In this document: in pieces, positions 54,359 to 63,951 of the stretch
Numbering within the stretch: the stretch's first letter is position 1
Layout: each line of letters starts with the position of its first letter
Assembly (NCBI RefSeq): GCF_018100785.1
Contig: NZ_JAGJEC010000001.1
Span: 744,001 to 808,000 of the forward strand
Direction of reading: 5' to 3'
DNA: 64,000 nucleotides
Source: Maribacter sp. MMG018
Lineage (GTDB): Bacteria > Bacteroidota > Bacteroidia > Flavobacteriales > Flavobacteriaceae
Notes under the pieces: model-generated
The model's database searches: none
The model's input: only the letters and a program-made list of their open reading frames with translations
Told to the model about the DNA's origin: nothing
Program-made: the position numbers and the translations under genes

Positions 54359-56374
54359 CTACTTGTAACTTCTTTGTTTTAATTCTATTTCATTGAACTC
54401 CAATTGTTCTTTGTGTAAAACAGCTTCAGAGGGTTCTCCTTTATACTCCCATGCCGCTACATAAGCAAATTCCGCATCGTTCCTTTTTGCTTCTCCTTTT
54501 TGCTCGCCTTCAAGTTCTACTGATTCTTCCCTAAAGTGACCACCGCAAGATTCTTCTCTTAAAAGAGCATCTTTTGCGAACAATTCTCCAAGTTCTAGGA
54601 AGTCGGCTACACGACCTGCTTTCTCCAACTCGCTGTTAAGTTCATTGGCAGTACCCGGAACACTTACGTTTTTGTAAAAATCTTCACGTAGTTCCTTAAT
54701 TTCAGAAGCGGCTTCTTTTAAACCTTGTGCATTTCTAGACATACCACATTTGTCCCACATAATCTTACCTAGTTTTTTGTGGTAGTAGTCAACAGAGTGT
54801 TTTCCGTTGTTAGAAATGAAGAAATCGATTTTATCTTGTACCGATTTTTCTGCTTCGTCAAATTCAGGCGTATCGGTCGGAATCTTTCCGGTCCTAATTT
54901 CGTTGGATAAATAATCGCCAATGGTATAAGGCAATACAAAATACCCATCCGCCAAACCTTGCATTAGGGCCGAAGCTCCCAATCTGTTGGCTCCATGGTC
55001 AGAGAAGTTCGCCTCACCGATGGCATAACAACCTGGAATGGTCGTCATTAAGTTGTAATCTACCCAAATACCTCCCATGGTATAGTGTACCGCAGGGTAG
55101 ATCATCATAGGTGTTTCATACGGATTCTCATCAACGATTTTCTCGTACATCTGAAATAGGTTACCGTACTTGGCCTCTATGATCGCTTTTCCTAATTCAT
55201 AGATTTTTGCTGCCGATGGATTTTGAATATTATGGATTTTCGCCTGCTCTTTACCATAACGTTCTATGGCAGAGGCAAAATCCAAGTATACCGCTTCACC
55301 TGTAGCGTTTACACCATAACCGGCATCACATCTTTCTTTTGCAGCCCTTGAGGCAACATCTCGTGGAACCAAGTTACCGAACGCAGGGTAACGACGTTCC
55401 AAGTAATAATCTCTTTCGTCTTCGCTTAAATCGGTAGGTTTTTTACGGCCTTCGCGAATGGCTTTTACGTCTTCAATATTTTTAGGAACCCAAATACGTC
55501 CATCGTTACGTAAAGATTCTGACATCAGTGTTAATTTAGACTGATAATCTCCTGAACGAGGAATACATGTTGGGTGTATTTGTGTATAACAAGGGTTGGC
55601 AAAAAATGCTCCCTTTTTGTGAATTTTCCATGCGGCAGTTGCATTTGATCCCATGGCGTTGGTAGATAGGAAATAAAGATTTCCGTAACCACCGGAAGCA
55701 ATTACAACGGCATGTGCAGAATGTCTTTCCAGTTCTCCCGTTACCAAGTTTCTGGCAATGATCCCGCGAGCTTTGCCATCTACTTTAACCACGTCTAGCA
55801 TTTCATGGCGGTTGTAAGGAACAATCTTACCCCTCGCAATTTGTCGGTTCATTGCAGAATAGGCACCCAATAACAATTGTTGGCCTGTCTGTCCTTTTGC
55901 ATAAAAGGTTCTGGATACAAGTACGCCCCCAAAAGAACGGTTGTCCAATAGGCCACCATAATCACGGGCAAAAGGCACCCCTTGGGCAACACATTGGTCG
56001 ATTATATTGGCAGAAACTTCCGCCAATCTATATACGTTTGCTTCTCTAGAACGATAATCACCACCTTTTACCGTGTCGTAAAATAGACGATATACAGAGT
56101 CACCATCACCTTGATAATTTTTAGCGGCATTGATACCACCCTGGGCAGCAATGGAGTGGGCCCTACGTGGAGAATCTTGATAGCAAAAGGTTTTTACGTT
56201 ATAACCCAATTCCGCTAATGTAGCGGCCGCAGATCCACCTGCCAAACCTGTTCCAACAACAATAACATCGATGTTACGTTTGTTGGCCGGGTTTACTAAA
56301 TTAATATGATCCTTATAATCGGTCCACTTTGTTTTCAACGGACCCTTAGGTACTTTTGAGTCTAATACAGACAT
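54359..56374 (-). CDS. sdhA: Succinate dehydrogenase / fumarate reductase flavoprotein subunit
   Basis: 671 residues. The FAD-binding [17 protein letters not shown] is near residue 42, and the covalent-FAD His lies in [11 protein letters not shown]. The catalytic region has [31 protein letters not shown]. It oxidises succinate to fumarate (TCA cycle and respiratory complex II). The length (about 670) and single cytochrome subunit fit the B-type enzymes of Bacteroidota. Confidence 0.97.
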   Translation of the reverse strand: MSVLDSKVPKGPLKTKWTDYKDHINLVNPANKRNIDVIVVGTGLAGGSAAATLAELGYNVKTFCYQDSPRRAHSIAAQGGINAAKNYQGDGDSVYRLFYDTVKGGDYRSREANVYRLAEVSANIIDQCVAQGVPFARDYGGLLDNRSFGGVLVSRTFYAKGQTGQQLLLGAYSAMNRQIARGKIVPYNRHEMLDVVKVDGKARGIIARNLVTGELERHSAHAVVIASGGYGNLYFLSTNAMGSNATAAWKIHKKGAFFANPCYTQIHPTCIPRSGDYQSKLTLMSESLRNDGRIWVPKNIEDVKAIREGRKKPTDLSEDERDYYLERRYPAFGNLVPRDVASRAAKERCDAGYGVNATGEAVYLDFASAIERYGKEQAKIHNIQNPSAAKIYELGKAIIEAKYGNLFQMYEKIVDENPYETPMMIYPAVHYTMGGIWVDYNLMTTIPGCYAIGEANFSDHGANRLGASALMQGLADGYFVLPYTIGDYLSNEIRTGKIPTDTPEFDEAEKSVQDKIDFFISNNGKHSVDYYHKKLGKIMWDKCGMSRNAQGLKEAASEIKELREDFYKNVSVPGTANELNSELEKAGRVADFLELGELFAKDALLREESCGGHFREESVELEGEQKGEAKRNDAEFAYVAAWEYKGEPSEAVLHKEQLEFNEIELKQRSYK

Positions 56375-56386
56375 AAGTAAATGGTA

Positions 56387-57064
56387 TTAATGATTAAAAT
56401 GATGATAAAGGGCAATGATTATAAATCCTAACGGTATTATAACCGCATATGCCTTACCAAAAGTTTGTAGCTTTTTCTTTCTCATAGACGTTGCCCCTAC
56501 TGATTGAAATGCAGAACTAAAGCCATGCATTAGGTGCAATGACAAAAATATAAAGGCAACTACGTAGGCACCGACACGTAACGGACTTACAAACTTATGC
56601 GTAAGCTCTTCGTAGTACCGGAAACCTTCTCCATCGGCCAATAGACCGGTCATGTCTCCTTGAATATATTTAGTATTGATTTCCGGAATCCAAAAATCAA
56701 TGAAATGTAATACCAAGAAGGCCAATATGGCAAGACCACTGTAAATCATGTTTCTGCTCATCCAAGAGGAATTGGCAGCACCATTGTTTTTGGCATATTT
56801 GCTTACTCTTGCTCCTTTGTTTCTTGCTTCAAGAATAAAGCCCATAACAAAATGGTAGATTACACCAAATATCAGAACTGGTTGTAAAAGGTATTGTACC
56901 GCCCAAAAAGTACCCATGAAATGTGAGGTTTCGTTGAATGCCTCCGGACTGAATACAGATAACATGTTAATGGCAAAATGCTGAAGAAGAAAAATCATTA
57001 GAAAAAAGGCAGAGAGGGCCATTGCATATTTTCTGCCAATTGAAGATTTAAAAAATCCGCTCAT
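56387..57064 (-). CDS. sdhC: Succinate dehydrogenase cytochrome b subunit
   Basis: 225 residues with five TM helices and His residues positioned for two hemes (for example FLLQHFAINML and LHFIDFW, LHLMHGFSSAFQSVG). The single anchor protein with no sdhD is the diheme type B form found in Bacteroidota and Bacillus. It is the first gene of sdhCAB, with a promoter just upstream and a 12-bp gap to sdhA. Confidence 0.95.
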   Translation of the reverse strand: MSGFFKSSIGRKYAMALSAFFLMIFLLQHFAINMLSVFSPEAFNETSHFMGTFWAVQYLLQPVLIFGVIYHFVMGFILEARNKGARVSKYAKNNGAANSSWMSRNMIYSGLAILAFLVLHFIDFWIPEINTKYIQGDMTGLLADGEGFRYYEELTHKFVSPLRVGAYVVAFIFLSLHLMHGFSSAFQSVGATSMRKKKLQTFGKAYAVIIPLGFIIIALYHHFNH

Positions 57065-57373
57065 TAGTTGTTAATTTTATATGCGAATTTAAAGCACGGG
57101 CTAGTTATTAACAAGTTTTTAGGGGTTTAGTACTCTTATTTAGACCCATTTTAAGGATGTAAAGAAGGTTGTTCGTACCCCATCCTTAAATTTTGGATGC
57201 CACCGTACATTTTGGGTTTAAGAATCTGATTTGTCTAATAGGTCAAAACCCTAAAATATATACAGGAAAAGAACATGTGGGTATTTGGTTTCTGTTAAAC
57301 CTACATTGTTTTTTGATCTTCTTTGAAGAGACAGAAAAATATGTTTGCTACTAATAAAACTGCCTGTATTGAG
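57065..57373. other. Intergenic region upstream of sdhC (309 bp)
   Basis: Holds the minus-strand promoter of sdhC (57084-57114) and a 10-bp perfect inverted repeat (TTTAAGGATG / CATCCTTAAA, 57150-57159 and 57181-57190) whose 21-bp spacing and position upstream of the promoter suggest a regulator site. The rest shows no feature. Confidence 0.5.
57084..57114 (-). promoter_or_regulatory. Promoter for sdhC (TTG-N20-TAAATTCG)
   Basis: On the minus strand: TTG at 57114-57112, 20-bp spacer, TAAATTCG at 57091-57084 (one departure from TAnnTTTG), 20 bp before the sdhC ATG. Confidence 0.5.
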
Positions 57374-57763
57374 TCAGTTTTCCATATTCTTCAGTTGAAT
57401 TTCAAGAGCTTTGGTTGATAATTGTACTTCTATAAACGATAGTATCAAAGAGATCATTAAAGCGAAAAGGCTGACCCCAAAAACCATATTGGCCCAGAAA
57501 CGAAGTTCTATATAGATGAGGGACATGGTAATAACGGCCAATAAAAAACTGAAAATGGCTGTGGCCTGCATGTTTTTTATGATCGTAAGGCGCTTGCGCA
57601 ATTTTTTTACTTGAAGACCTACCGATTTGGACCCTGTTTCCTCATATTTTTGGTTTAATTGGCGAATTAAGGCCGCGATTGCCAAATAACGTGCGTTGTA
57701 GGCCAACATGGTCAATGAAATGGCAGGGAAAAGCAATGCAGGTATTCCTAAAGTAAGTTCCAT
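57374..57763 (-). CDS. DUF2721 family membrane protein
   Basis: 129 residues with three TM segments (about 5-24, 67-86 and 91-112) and a basic cytoplasmic loop (QVKKLRKRLTIIKNM) between the first two. This is the DUF2721 pattern (opening with LTLGIPALLFPAISLTMLAYN). Function unknown. It lies 42 bp after the BNR-repeat gene on the same strand. Confidence 0.85.
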   Translation of the reverse strand: MELTLGIPALLFPAISLTMLAYNARYLAIAALIRQLNQKYEETGSKSVGLQVKKLRKRLTIIKNMQATAIFSFLLAVITMSLIYIELRFWANMVFGVSLFALMISLILSFIEVQLSTKALEIQLKNMEN

Positions 57764-57805
57764 AACTATCTATTTGTCAAGTAAAATAAAAACGCATCTT
57801 AGAAC

Positions 57806-60652
57806 TTACTCTATTTTGAACGTTTTGGTTTCAGTTTTTCCATTGCCCGATATTTCAACGGTATACGTGCCTTTTGGTAAATAGGTCTTCCCGTCTTTTG
57901 ACGCAACCAATGGGGTTTTATGCTTTGTTTGGTAATTGTTTTTACCGGTTTTCGAAAAGGCTACATCGAATGATAGAATATTGAAACCTTTGTCACCGTC
58001 AAGGGTCGTTTTGCTTACCTCGATACCGTCTTCACTCTTAATGGTTGCTGTAAACGGGGTGGATTTTGAAGAGTAAAAGACAATGTCAAGACCTGGTGTT
58101 CTGGGTTTTGACCATGAGCTTCTTGCATTTCCCCATCTTTTGGAATGTTTTATGTTTTCTAGATCGAACACACGTAATTTATCGTTCAGATTTTCAGGGG
58201 TCATTTTTTGTAGGGCGGAGATGTCCGCTTTGTAAATACTGCGCCCGTGCGTGCCGACCAATAAGTGCTTCGCCTTGGGCTGAATTACTAGGTCGTGAAC
58301 GGCTACGTTGGGCATTCCATTTTGAAATACTTCCCAAGAAGCTCCCCGGTCAAAAGAGACATAAAGGCCGTTATCGGTACCTACAAAAAGAAGATTTTCG
58401 TTTTCAGGGGCTTCCAATAGAACGTTTACCGGAGATGCAGGTATGTTATTGGCGATGGATTTCCACGATTCTCCATAATCTTCGCTTACATAGATGTAAG
58501 AGCTAAAATCGTCCCATCGGTAACCGTTCAAGGTAACATATACTCTTTCTTTTTTATGCTTAGAGGCGGCAACACGAGTTACCCATAGATCTTTGGGGAA
58601 AGTATTTGAAATGATACGCCAGCTATCTCCTCCGTTTTTACTTATTTGTACTAAACCATCATCGCTTCCTGTGTATAACAATCCAAATTTTAATGGTGAT
58701 TCAGAAATAGTGGTTAAGGTGCCAAAGGCCACATTGCCTTTTTTTCCGCCTTGGGTCAAATCTGGGGAAATGGTTTCCCAGGTATCACCTTGGTTTAATG
58801 AACGGTGCAATTTATTGCCTCCCAAGTAAAGAATGTCTTGATTGTGCGGTGAAAGCAATATAGGTGTTTGCCAGTTAAAACGGTAAGGGGTTTCCCCTAG
58901 TTCGTGTTTGGGTTGTATGTATTTTCTTGTTTTGTTGGCGAGGTCTATCCTAAAATAATTACCAAACTGGAATCCGGTGTATACAATATTGGAGTTTCTC
59001 GAATCTATCTGTACCTGCATACCATCACCACCTAAAATCGATTTCCAAGGGTAATCACCTGTTTGATGCCATTTGCTATTTTCTTCGGCGTTATGTGGGC
59101 CTTTCCAAACACCGTTGTCCTGCAGTCCGCCATACACATTGTATGGTTCCTCGTTGTCTACGTTGATGGCGTAAAATTGCCCTACGGTGGGGTAGTTGTT
59201 CTTGGTCCAGCTTTGGCCATCGTCATACGATATATTAAGGCCTCCGTCATTTCCATTGATGAGGTGACCGGGCTTCTTGGGGTTTACCCAGAGGGCATGG
59301 TGGTCATCATGTACATTTTCTCCATGTATAGAGGTATAGGTTTTTCCGCCATCGTCAGATTTTATAATAGGTACACCTCCGAGGTAAATCTTGTTTTTAT
59401 TACTGGGATCTACATTGATCTGTGCAAAATAATAACCATAACTGTAGAAAAGCCCGTCTATATAATCCTCGTTCTGTTTGCTCCATGTTTTGCCTCCATT
59501 ATCACTTCTGTAAACCTCCGCACCTATAACGGGCGAGTCGAACAGCTGCGAGTTGGCATTTTCTAAATACGCCGCTAGGTCCATTGGTTTTATGGCCCCA
59601 TTGCTAACCATATGCTTTACATTTTTAGCTCGGTATTTTTCTTGAAAATTATTTGTCTTTAAAAAAGTATTTAGCTCTTGGTCAGAGAGTTTAAGAAAAT
59701 CTTTTGATGACATGGTCTTAAAATCTTCTTTTGTAAGGCCTTTACTCTTTCTGTTCGCACCTCTTGTCCGAGGTCTTCTGAACTGGTTGTCATGAACGGC
59801 GTACACTATATTTTCATCAAAAACGGCCAAGCCTATTCTTCCGACACCGCTTCCTGTCGGGAATCCACTTTCTGGGGTGGATATTCTTACCCAAGTATCC
59901 CCACCATCGGTACTTTTGTATATACCCGAAAGGTTTCCATTACCTTTAAAATCCCAAGCTTTTCTGTCTTTTTGCCAAGCAGCGGCATACATGATGTTAT
60001 AGTTTTCAGGAGCATGTGCCACATCTATTATACCAGTGTCCTCACCTATAAAAAGGGTGTTTTTCCATGTTTTGCCACCGTCCGTTGTTTTGTATATACC
60101 CCTTTCTTTATTGGTGGAATATAAATGGCCTGTTACCCCAACCACTACTTCATTCGGATTGTTCGGGTTAATAACAATGCGACCTATATGATGCGAATCT
60201 GTTAGGCCTACATTTTTCCAACTTTTTCCGTTGTCCGTAGATTTTAAAATACCAATACCGGCATAAGTGGAACGAGAGGCATTGTTTTCTCCCGTACCAA
60301 CATAAATGGTTCCAGATTTCCAATGTACGGCAATGTCGCCAATATTTTGTGTTTGGGAATTATCCATTACGGGTTCAAAGGTGGTGCCGTTATTGTTGGT
60401 GTACCACAATCCTCCCGTAGCATAAGCTACATAGAATTCGGTAGGGTTTTCGTCATTTACCGCCAGGTCTACAACCCGACCGCTCATAATAGAGGGGCCA
60501 ATATTTTTTAGGGTTATATTTTTTACTATAGACTGCTCTTCTAATTGGTTTTTTGAGGCAAGTGCTTTGATGACTTCTTTTGCGTTGCTAGGTTGTACCT
60601 GTGCAGAAAGCACGCTTATGCCGAATAAAACAAAAAGGTAAAAGGATTTCAT
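57806..60652 (-). CDS. Secreted BNR/Asp-box beta-propeller protein (sortilin/glycosyl hydrolase-like)
   Basis: 948 residues. Signal peptide (LSAQVQ), then ten or so Asp-box repeats of the S-x-D-x-G-x-T-W type: YKTTDGGKTWKN, YKSTDGGDTWVR, YRSDNGGKTWSK, IKSDDGGKTYTS, QISKNGGDSWRI and others. They form a VPS10/sialidase-like propeller (about 45-830) followed by an Ig-like C-terminal segment (TYTVEISGNGKTETKTFKIE, Por-sorting-like location but not a typical T9SS signal). Usually annotated as glycosyl hydrolase; no catalytic residues identified. It may bind proteins or glycans outside the cell. Confidence 0.85.
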   Translation of the reverse strand: MKSFYLFVLFGISVLSAQVQPSNAKEVIKALASKNQLEEQSIVKNITLKNIGPSIMSGRVVDLAVNDENPTEFYVAYATGGLWYTNNNGTTFEPVMDNSQTQNIGDIAVHWKSGTIYVGTGENNASRSTYAGIGILKSTDNGKSWKNVGLTDSHHIGRIVINPNNPNEVVVGVTGHLYSTNKERGIYKTTDGGKTWKNTLFIGEDTGIIDVAHAPENYNIMYAAAWQKDRKAWDFKGNGNLSGIYKSTDGGDTWVRISTPESGFPTGSGVGRIGLAVFDENIVYAVHDNQFRRPRTRGANRKSKGLTKEDFKTMSSKDFLKLSDQELNTFLKTNNFQEKYRAKNVKHMVSNGAIKPMDLAAYLENANSQLFDSPVIGAEVYRSDNGGKTWSKQNEDYIDGLFYSYGYYFAQINVDPSNKNKIYLGGVPIIKSDDGGKTYTSIHGENVHDDHHALWVNPKKPGHLINGNDGGLNISYDDGQSWTKNNYPTVGQFYAINVDNEEPYNVYGGLQDNGVWKGPHNAEENSKWHQTGDYPWKSILGGDGMQVQIDSRNSNIVYTGFQFGNYFRIDLANKTRKYIQPKHELGETPYRFNWQTPILLSPHNQDILYLGGNKLHRSLNQGDTWETISPDLTQGGKKGNVAFGTLTTISESPLKFGLLYTGSDDGLVQISKNGGDSWRIISNTFPKDLWVTRVAASKHKKERVYVTLNGYRWDDFSSYIYVSEDYGESWKSIANNIPASPVNVLLEAPENENLLFVGTDNGLYVSFDRGASWEVFQNGMPNVAVHDLVIQPKAKHLLVGTHGRSIYKADISALQKMTPENLNDKLRVFDLENIKHSKRWGNARSSWSKPRTPGLDIVFYSSKSTPFTATIKSEDGIEVSKTTLDGDKGFNILSFDVAFSKTGKNNYQTKHKTPLVASKDGKTYLPKGTYTVEISGNGKTETKTFKIE

Positions 60653-60769
60653 ACGAAGTTATATTCAAATAATACCTCCGAAAGTTAGGGATTACTTTTA
60701 CTGATGACAAATTTTGTCGAATATTGAAAACGACCTTTAAATCCCTATAGCTCTCTTCCTATGCTGTGA

Positions 60770-62512
60770 TTACTTCAGTCTTTTTATTTGAAGTTTGTTG
60801 AAATCTGAAAGTCTGTGTTGGGCATTTTCTATTTCTTGAGATAGCGTAACATCTTCCCCTAAATCTTTTAATGTTTCAAATGCATTTAAGTACCAGTCTT
60901 CCCAAGCTTCCAAAATCTGGCGTTCTACAGCAACGGTTGAATTGTTGTTCAGGGTATTTTTACTAAGTTCAAACTCTTCCTTTAATCTTGTTTTGGCCAC
61001 TTTTTCCAACGTGCTTAAAATATGGAGTGCAGTTTGTGAATTTCCGTTTACCAGTTCCAATGCACTGGCCAAGGCGGCCGTACCCACATTTTTTAGGGTT
61101 TCTTGCGAAACTTTGTCTATACGGTCATTGTCCGTATGATAAAACTGGTCGGTAAAGTGCCATAACAAAAGACCGGGAATATCGGCTCTTAAAAAAGGGG
61201 TGTGGTCGCTACCGCCTTCAAAAGGGTTGGTGTTCACTTCCCAATGGGCGTATTTTCCTTGTTTTTTAAAATTTTGAATAATAAAATCGTTCAGGTAGTG
61301 GGGTTTCATTTGTTCTAAAGACAAAGGTTGTCCGCCCCATTCAGAATGTTTGTCCTTGCCTCGGGTCCAAATGGCACTGGGGTCGGGCATTTTTTCAATC
61401 AAGAAAGAACCACCTGTTAGGGCCGTGTTTTCCCCTACCATATCTAAACTAATGCCCCATTTTATACCATTGGCCCTTTCTTTGTTTTCTTGAATGTACC
61501 TGTGGGTAGAAGAAATTTCATCGCCCCATAGAAATGTTAGGGTCCTGTTGAAATCCACTTTTGCTGTTTTCGCCAAATTTGCGGCTACGATCGCCATCTC
61601 CAATTGTGCGCCTACACCGCTGGCATTGTCGTTGGCACCCGGTTCTTGTATATGTGCACTGAACACCATTCTTTCAGATGGTTTTTTTGCGCCTTTGATG
61701 TTGGCGATTATAGTGAGCTCCTCGGCTTTATAAATTTTTGTCTGAATATTTACATGAACCGTGGTCGGTCTTGTTTTTAGTGCTGCCTCAAGTTTTTCTT
61801 TGGCCTCATAGGAAAGGGCGATGCCCCAAATATTAGTGTCGGTCTGAGGCGGCAAACTTCTAAATTGAATAGAGGTCTTGTTTTTTTCGGGTTGAAGATA
61901 GGGGGGATTGTCGTAGGTGATAACACCCAGAACTCCTTTGGCTACAAGTTCTTTATAGTAATTTCGAAACCCCTCTTCTATGTAGGCTACTTTGCCTTTT
62001 ATTTTCAGTTTTGAAAGATCATCACCGGGTTTTATATGTACAATATCCGCTGTGATTCCCGTCTTTGGGGTTGAAGCCGAGTTTAGATAGGTCATGTTGC
62101 GATTACTGCTAGAAACAAGCAAGGGTGTATTGTCGCCAACAATTTGCAATGAGGCCGAAACAGGTTCCCAAGTGGGTTTTTCCATGGGGCGTTTTTCAAT
62201 ACGATAGGTTAACCTGTCTGTAGGGGAGGCTTTTGTTTCTAGAACATAACCGGCATTTTCCAACGCGTCGGCTATCCAATACACACTGTTGTTAAAACCT
62301 GTGTTTCCCGGAACGCGCCAATATTGGGCAACATACTCGGTGGTTTTATAGGCAATGTCGCCACTAAATTGTGGCCGAACCAAATTAAAGTACGTATCAC
62401 TTGTTTTTTCCGGTTTTTGGGCGAAAGAAACAATAAGCCCCAATAAAAAAAACGGCAAAAGAATTATCGCTCTTTTGCCGTTGTTCGTTTTGTTAATCGT
62501 TATTTTTCCCAT
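60770..62512 (-). CDS. Secreted M28-family zinc peptidase (copy A)
   Basis: 580 residues. Signal peptide (LIVSFAQ). The PA insert is followed by the M28 domain, with metal ligands visible as His in FSAHIQEPG, Asp in GANDNASG, Glu in WGDEISS, Asp in LDMVGENT and His in SDHTPF, a complete di-zinc set. It is an aminopeptidase or carboxypeptidase acting on peptides outside the cell. Its start overlaps the preceding M28 gene by 13 bp, and a terminator-like hairpin lies inside its signal-peptide codons. Confidence 0.9.
   Translation of the reverse strand: MGKITINKTNNGKRAIILLPFFLLGLIVSFAQKPEKTSDTYFNLVRPQFSGDIAYKTTEYVAQYWRVPGNTGFNNSVYWIADALENAGYVLETKASPTDRLTYRIEKRPMEKPTWEPVSASLQIVGDNTPLLVSSSNRNMTYLNSASTPKTGITADIVHIKPGDDLSKLKIKGKVAYIEEGFRNYYKELVAKGVLGVITYDNPPYLQPEKNKTSIQFRSLPPQTDTNIWGIALSYEAKEKLEAALKTRPTTVHVNIQTKIYKAEELTIIANIKGAKKPSERMVFSAHIQEPGANDNASGVGAQLEMAIVAANLAKTAKVDFNRTLTFLWGDEISSTHRYIQENKERANGIKWGISLDMVGENTALTGGSFLIEKMPDPSAIWTRGKDKHSEWGGQPLSLEQMKPHYLNDFIIQNFKKQGKYAHWEVNTNPFEGGSDHTPFLRADIPGLLLWHFTDQFYHTDNDRIDKVSQETLKNVGTAALASALELVNGNSQTALHILSTLEKVAKTRLKEEFELSKNTLNNNSTVAVERQILEAWEDWYLNAFETLKDLGEDVTLSQEIENAQHRLSDFNKLQIKRLK
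62443..62482 (-). terminator. Intrinsic terminator embedded in the signal-peptide codons of M28 peptidase A
   Basis: On the minus strand: a perfect 11-bp stem (AACGGCAAAAG / CTTTTGCCGTT), 10-nt loop, then T8. It starts 18 bp after the stop of the upstream M28 gene and about 30 bp after the start codon of the downstream one, so it could end the first transcript while sitting inside the second gene. Confidence 0.65.
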
Positions 62513-63951
62513 TTCCAGTCGCCTCCGATAATCAATTTTTCCTTCAAGTTGTTTTTGATCATAAAATTTTTGGTCGTTTCACTGTCCATTTTGGTAGCGG
62601 GCAATGTATCCGCATTGGCCAGGGCATATACCATCATAGTGCCAAACCTTGCGGTATTGGTCATATGGTCTTTGTTCACTAGATCAAAATCATCACAATC
62701 GGAATGGTAACATCCGTAAATAGAACGGTCTAAATTACTATGTACTGACAAAATGGGAACACCTTCTAACATAAACGGTTGGTGGTCGCTATGCAAACCA
62801 GATCGGTTCGAAAATTTGTTTTGGTAAATAGAGTCTTGTTGTTGAATGGCAGCCCCCAGATCTTTAAAAAACTGTTCGTTTTCGAGCTGTCCTCCTGCAT
62901 TCATGCCTATTGGGTTACCGGACATGTCCAGGTTCATCATATATTTTATATTGTCGATAGTGTTGTTGGCAACAGCTTGCCGTACCATATGCTTAGATCC
63001 CAATAAGCCTTGTTCCTCTCCCATGAACATGACAAACTTTACCGTTCTTTTAGGGTGCAGGTTATTTGCTTTAAAAGCCCTTGCAATATCTAATATGGCA
63101 AAGGATCCGATGCCGTTGTCGATAGCTCCGGTAGCAAGGTCCCAAGAATCCAAATGTCCTCCCAATATTATTTCTTCCTGTGGAATTTCACTTCCGGGTA
63201 ATGTTGCGATTACGTTTCTTGCCTTGATCATATCACTTTTGTTGGTCATATGGATATCTGCCTTCGCTTTGCCTTCTTTTAAGGTTTCTTTTAACGCCAT
63301 ACCGTCTTCTTTGCCGATACAAACTGCTGGTATAGGAATCAATTCACCTGTAACGGAGGCCGTTCCCGTCAATAATACACCATTGTCCACTTGGTTGATG
63401 ATGATGATACCAATGGCTCCGTGTTCTATGGCAAGGGCCGTTTTTTCACTTCGGTGAAGATTGGAGAGTCCTTTCGGGCTGTCGGGTAATATACTTATAT
63501 ACACCAAAGCGATTTTTCCTTTGACAGCATCTGGATTAGCGGCATAATCGGCTTCTAGGCCATTGCCCATATCTACGATTTCACCGGAAACATCGGCCTT
63601 TATGGGAGAATGCCCCAAGGTTACGACTTTTACGTCCGTATCATTGATTTTTAATGAAACCTCGCCCCGTGACCAAGCTTCTACTTCAAAAGTTTGGTAG
63701 GCGACATCTTCAAATCCGTATTCTTTAAACTTGTTATAGGTGTATTCTTCCGCTTTTGCCCCGTTTTCAGAACCGGTAAGACGGTGGCCAATAGTTTCCG
63801 TCGCTTCTTTTAATGTGCTATAGCCTTTTGCGTTTTGTTTTATTTCAGAGTCGATACGAGCAAATAATTCTGCTTGGGTCTCTTCTTTTTTTGTTTCCGA
63901 ACATCCTATTAGAAACAGAGAGGAAAGAAATAGTAAACTTAGTTTTTTCAT
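62500..63951 (-). CDS. M28-family zinc peptidase lipoprotein (copy B)
   Basis: 483 residues. Lipoprotein signal MKKLSLLFLSSLFLIGCS (Cys17). A PA domain (about 120-215) is nested before the M28 catalytic part. The metal ligands are His in LGGHLDSWD, Asp in GAIDNGIGS, the Glu pair in MGEEQGLLGS, Asp in NLDMSG and His in HSDHQPF. Probably a surface or periplasmic aminopeptidase. The gene shares 13 bp with copy A (stop at 62500, start at 62512); the two are diverged paralogues. Confidence 0.92.
   Translation of the reverse strand: MKKLSLLFLSSLFLIGCSETKKEETQAELFARIDSEIKQNAKGYSTLKEATETIGHRLTGSENGAKAEEYTYNKFKEYGFEDVAYQTFEVEAWSRGEVSLKINDTDVKVVTLGHSPIKADVSGEIVDMGNGLEADYAANPDAVKGKIALVYISILPDSPKGLSNLHRSEKTALAIEHGAIGIIIINQVDNGVLLTGTASVTGELIPIPAVCIGKEDGMALKETLKEGKAKADIHMTNKSDMIKARNVIATLPGSEIPQEEIILGGHLDSWDLATGAIDNGIGSFAILDIARAFKANNLHPKRTVKFVMFMGEEQGLLGSKHMVRQAVANNTIDNIKYMMNLDMSGNPIGMNAGGQLENEQFFKDLGAAIQQQDSIYQNKFSNRSGLHSDHQPFMLEGVPILSVHSNLDRSIYGCYHSDCDDFDLVNKDHMTNTARFGTMMVYALANADTLPATKMDSETTKNFMIKNNLKEKLIIGGDWKWEK

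Noticed and set aside
58066..58506. 146-codon ORF opposite the BNR gene C-terminus
   Set aside because: Cys/Arg-rich with no conserved pattern; antisense to a well supported propeller gene.
59063..59566. 167-codon antisense ORF inside the BNR-repeat gene
   Set aside because: The opposite strand encodes a coherent Asp-box protein with signal peptide; the antisense frame has no family motif or promoter.
62846..63457. 203-codon antisense ORF inside M28 peptidase B
   Set aside because: The sense strand has complete zinc ligands and a lipoprotein signal; the antisense frame is Ser/Pro-rich noise.
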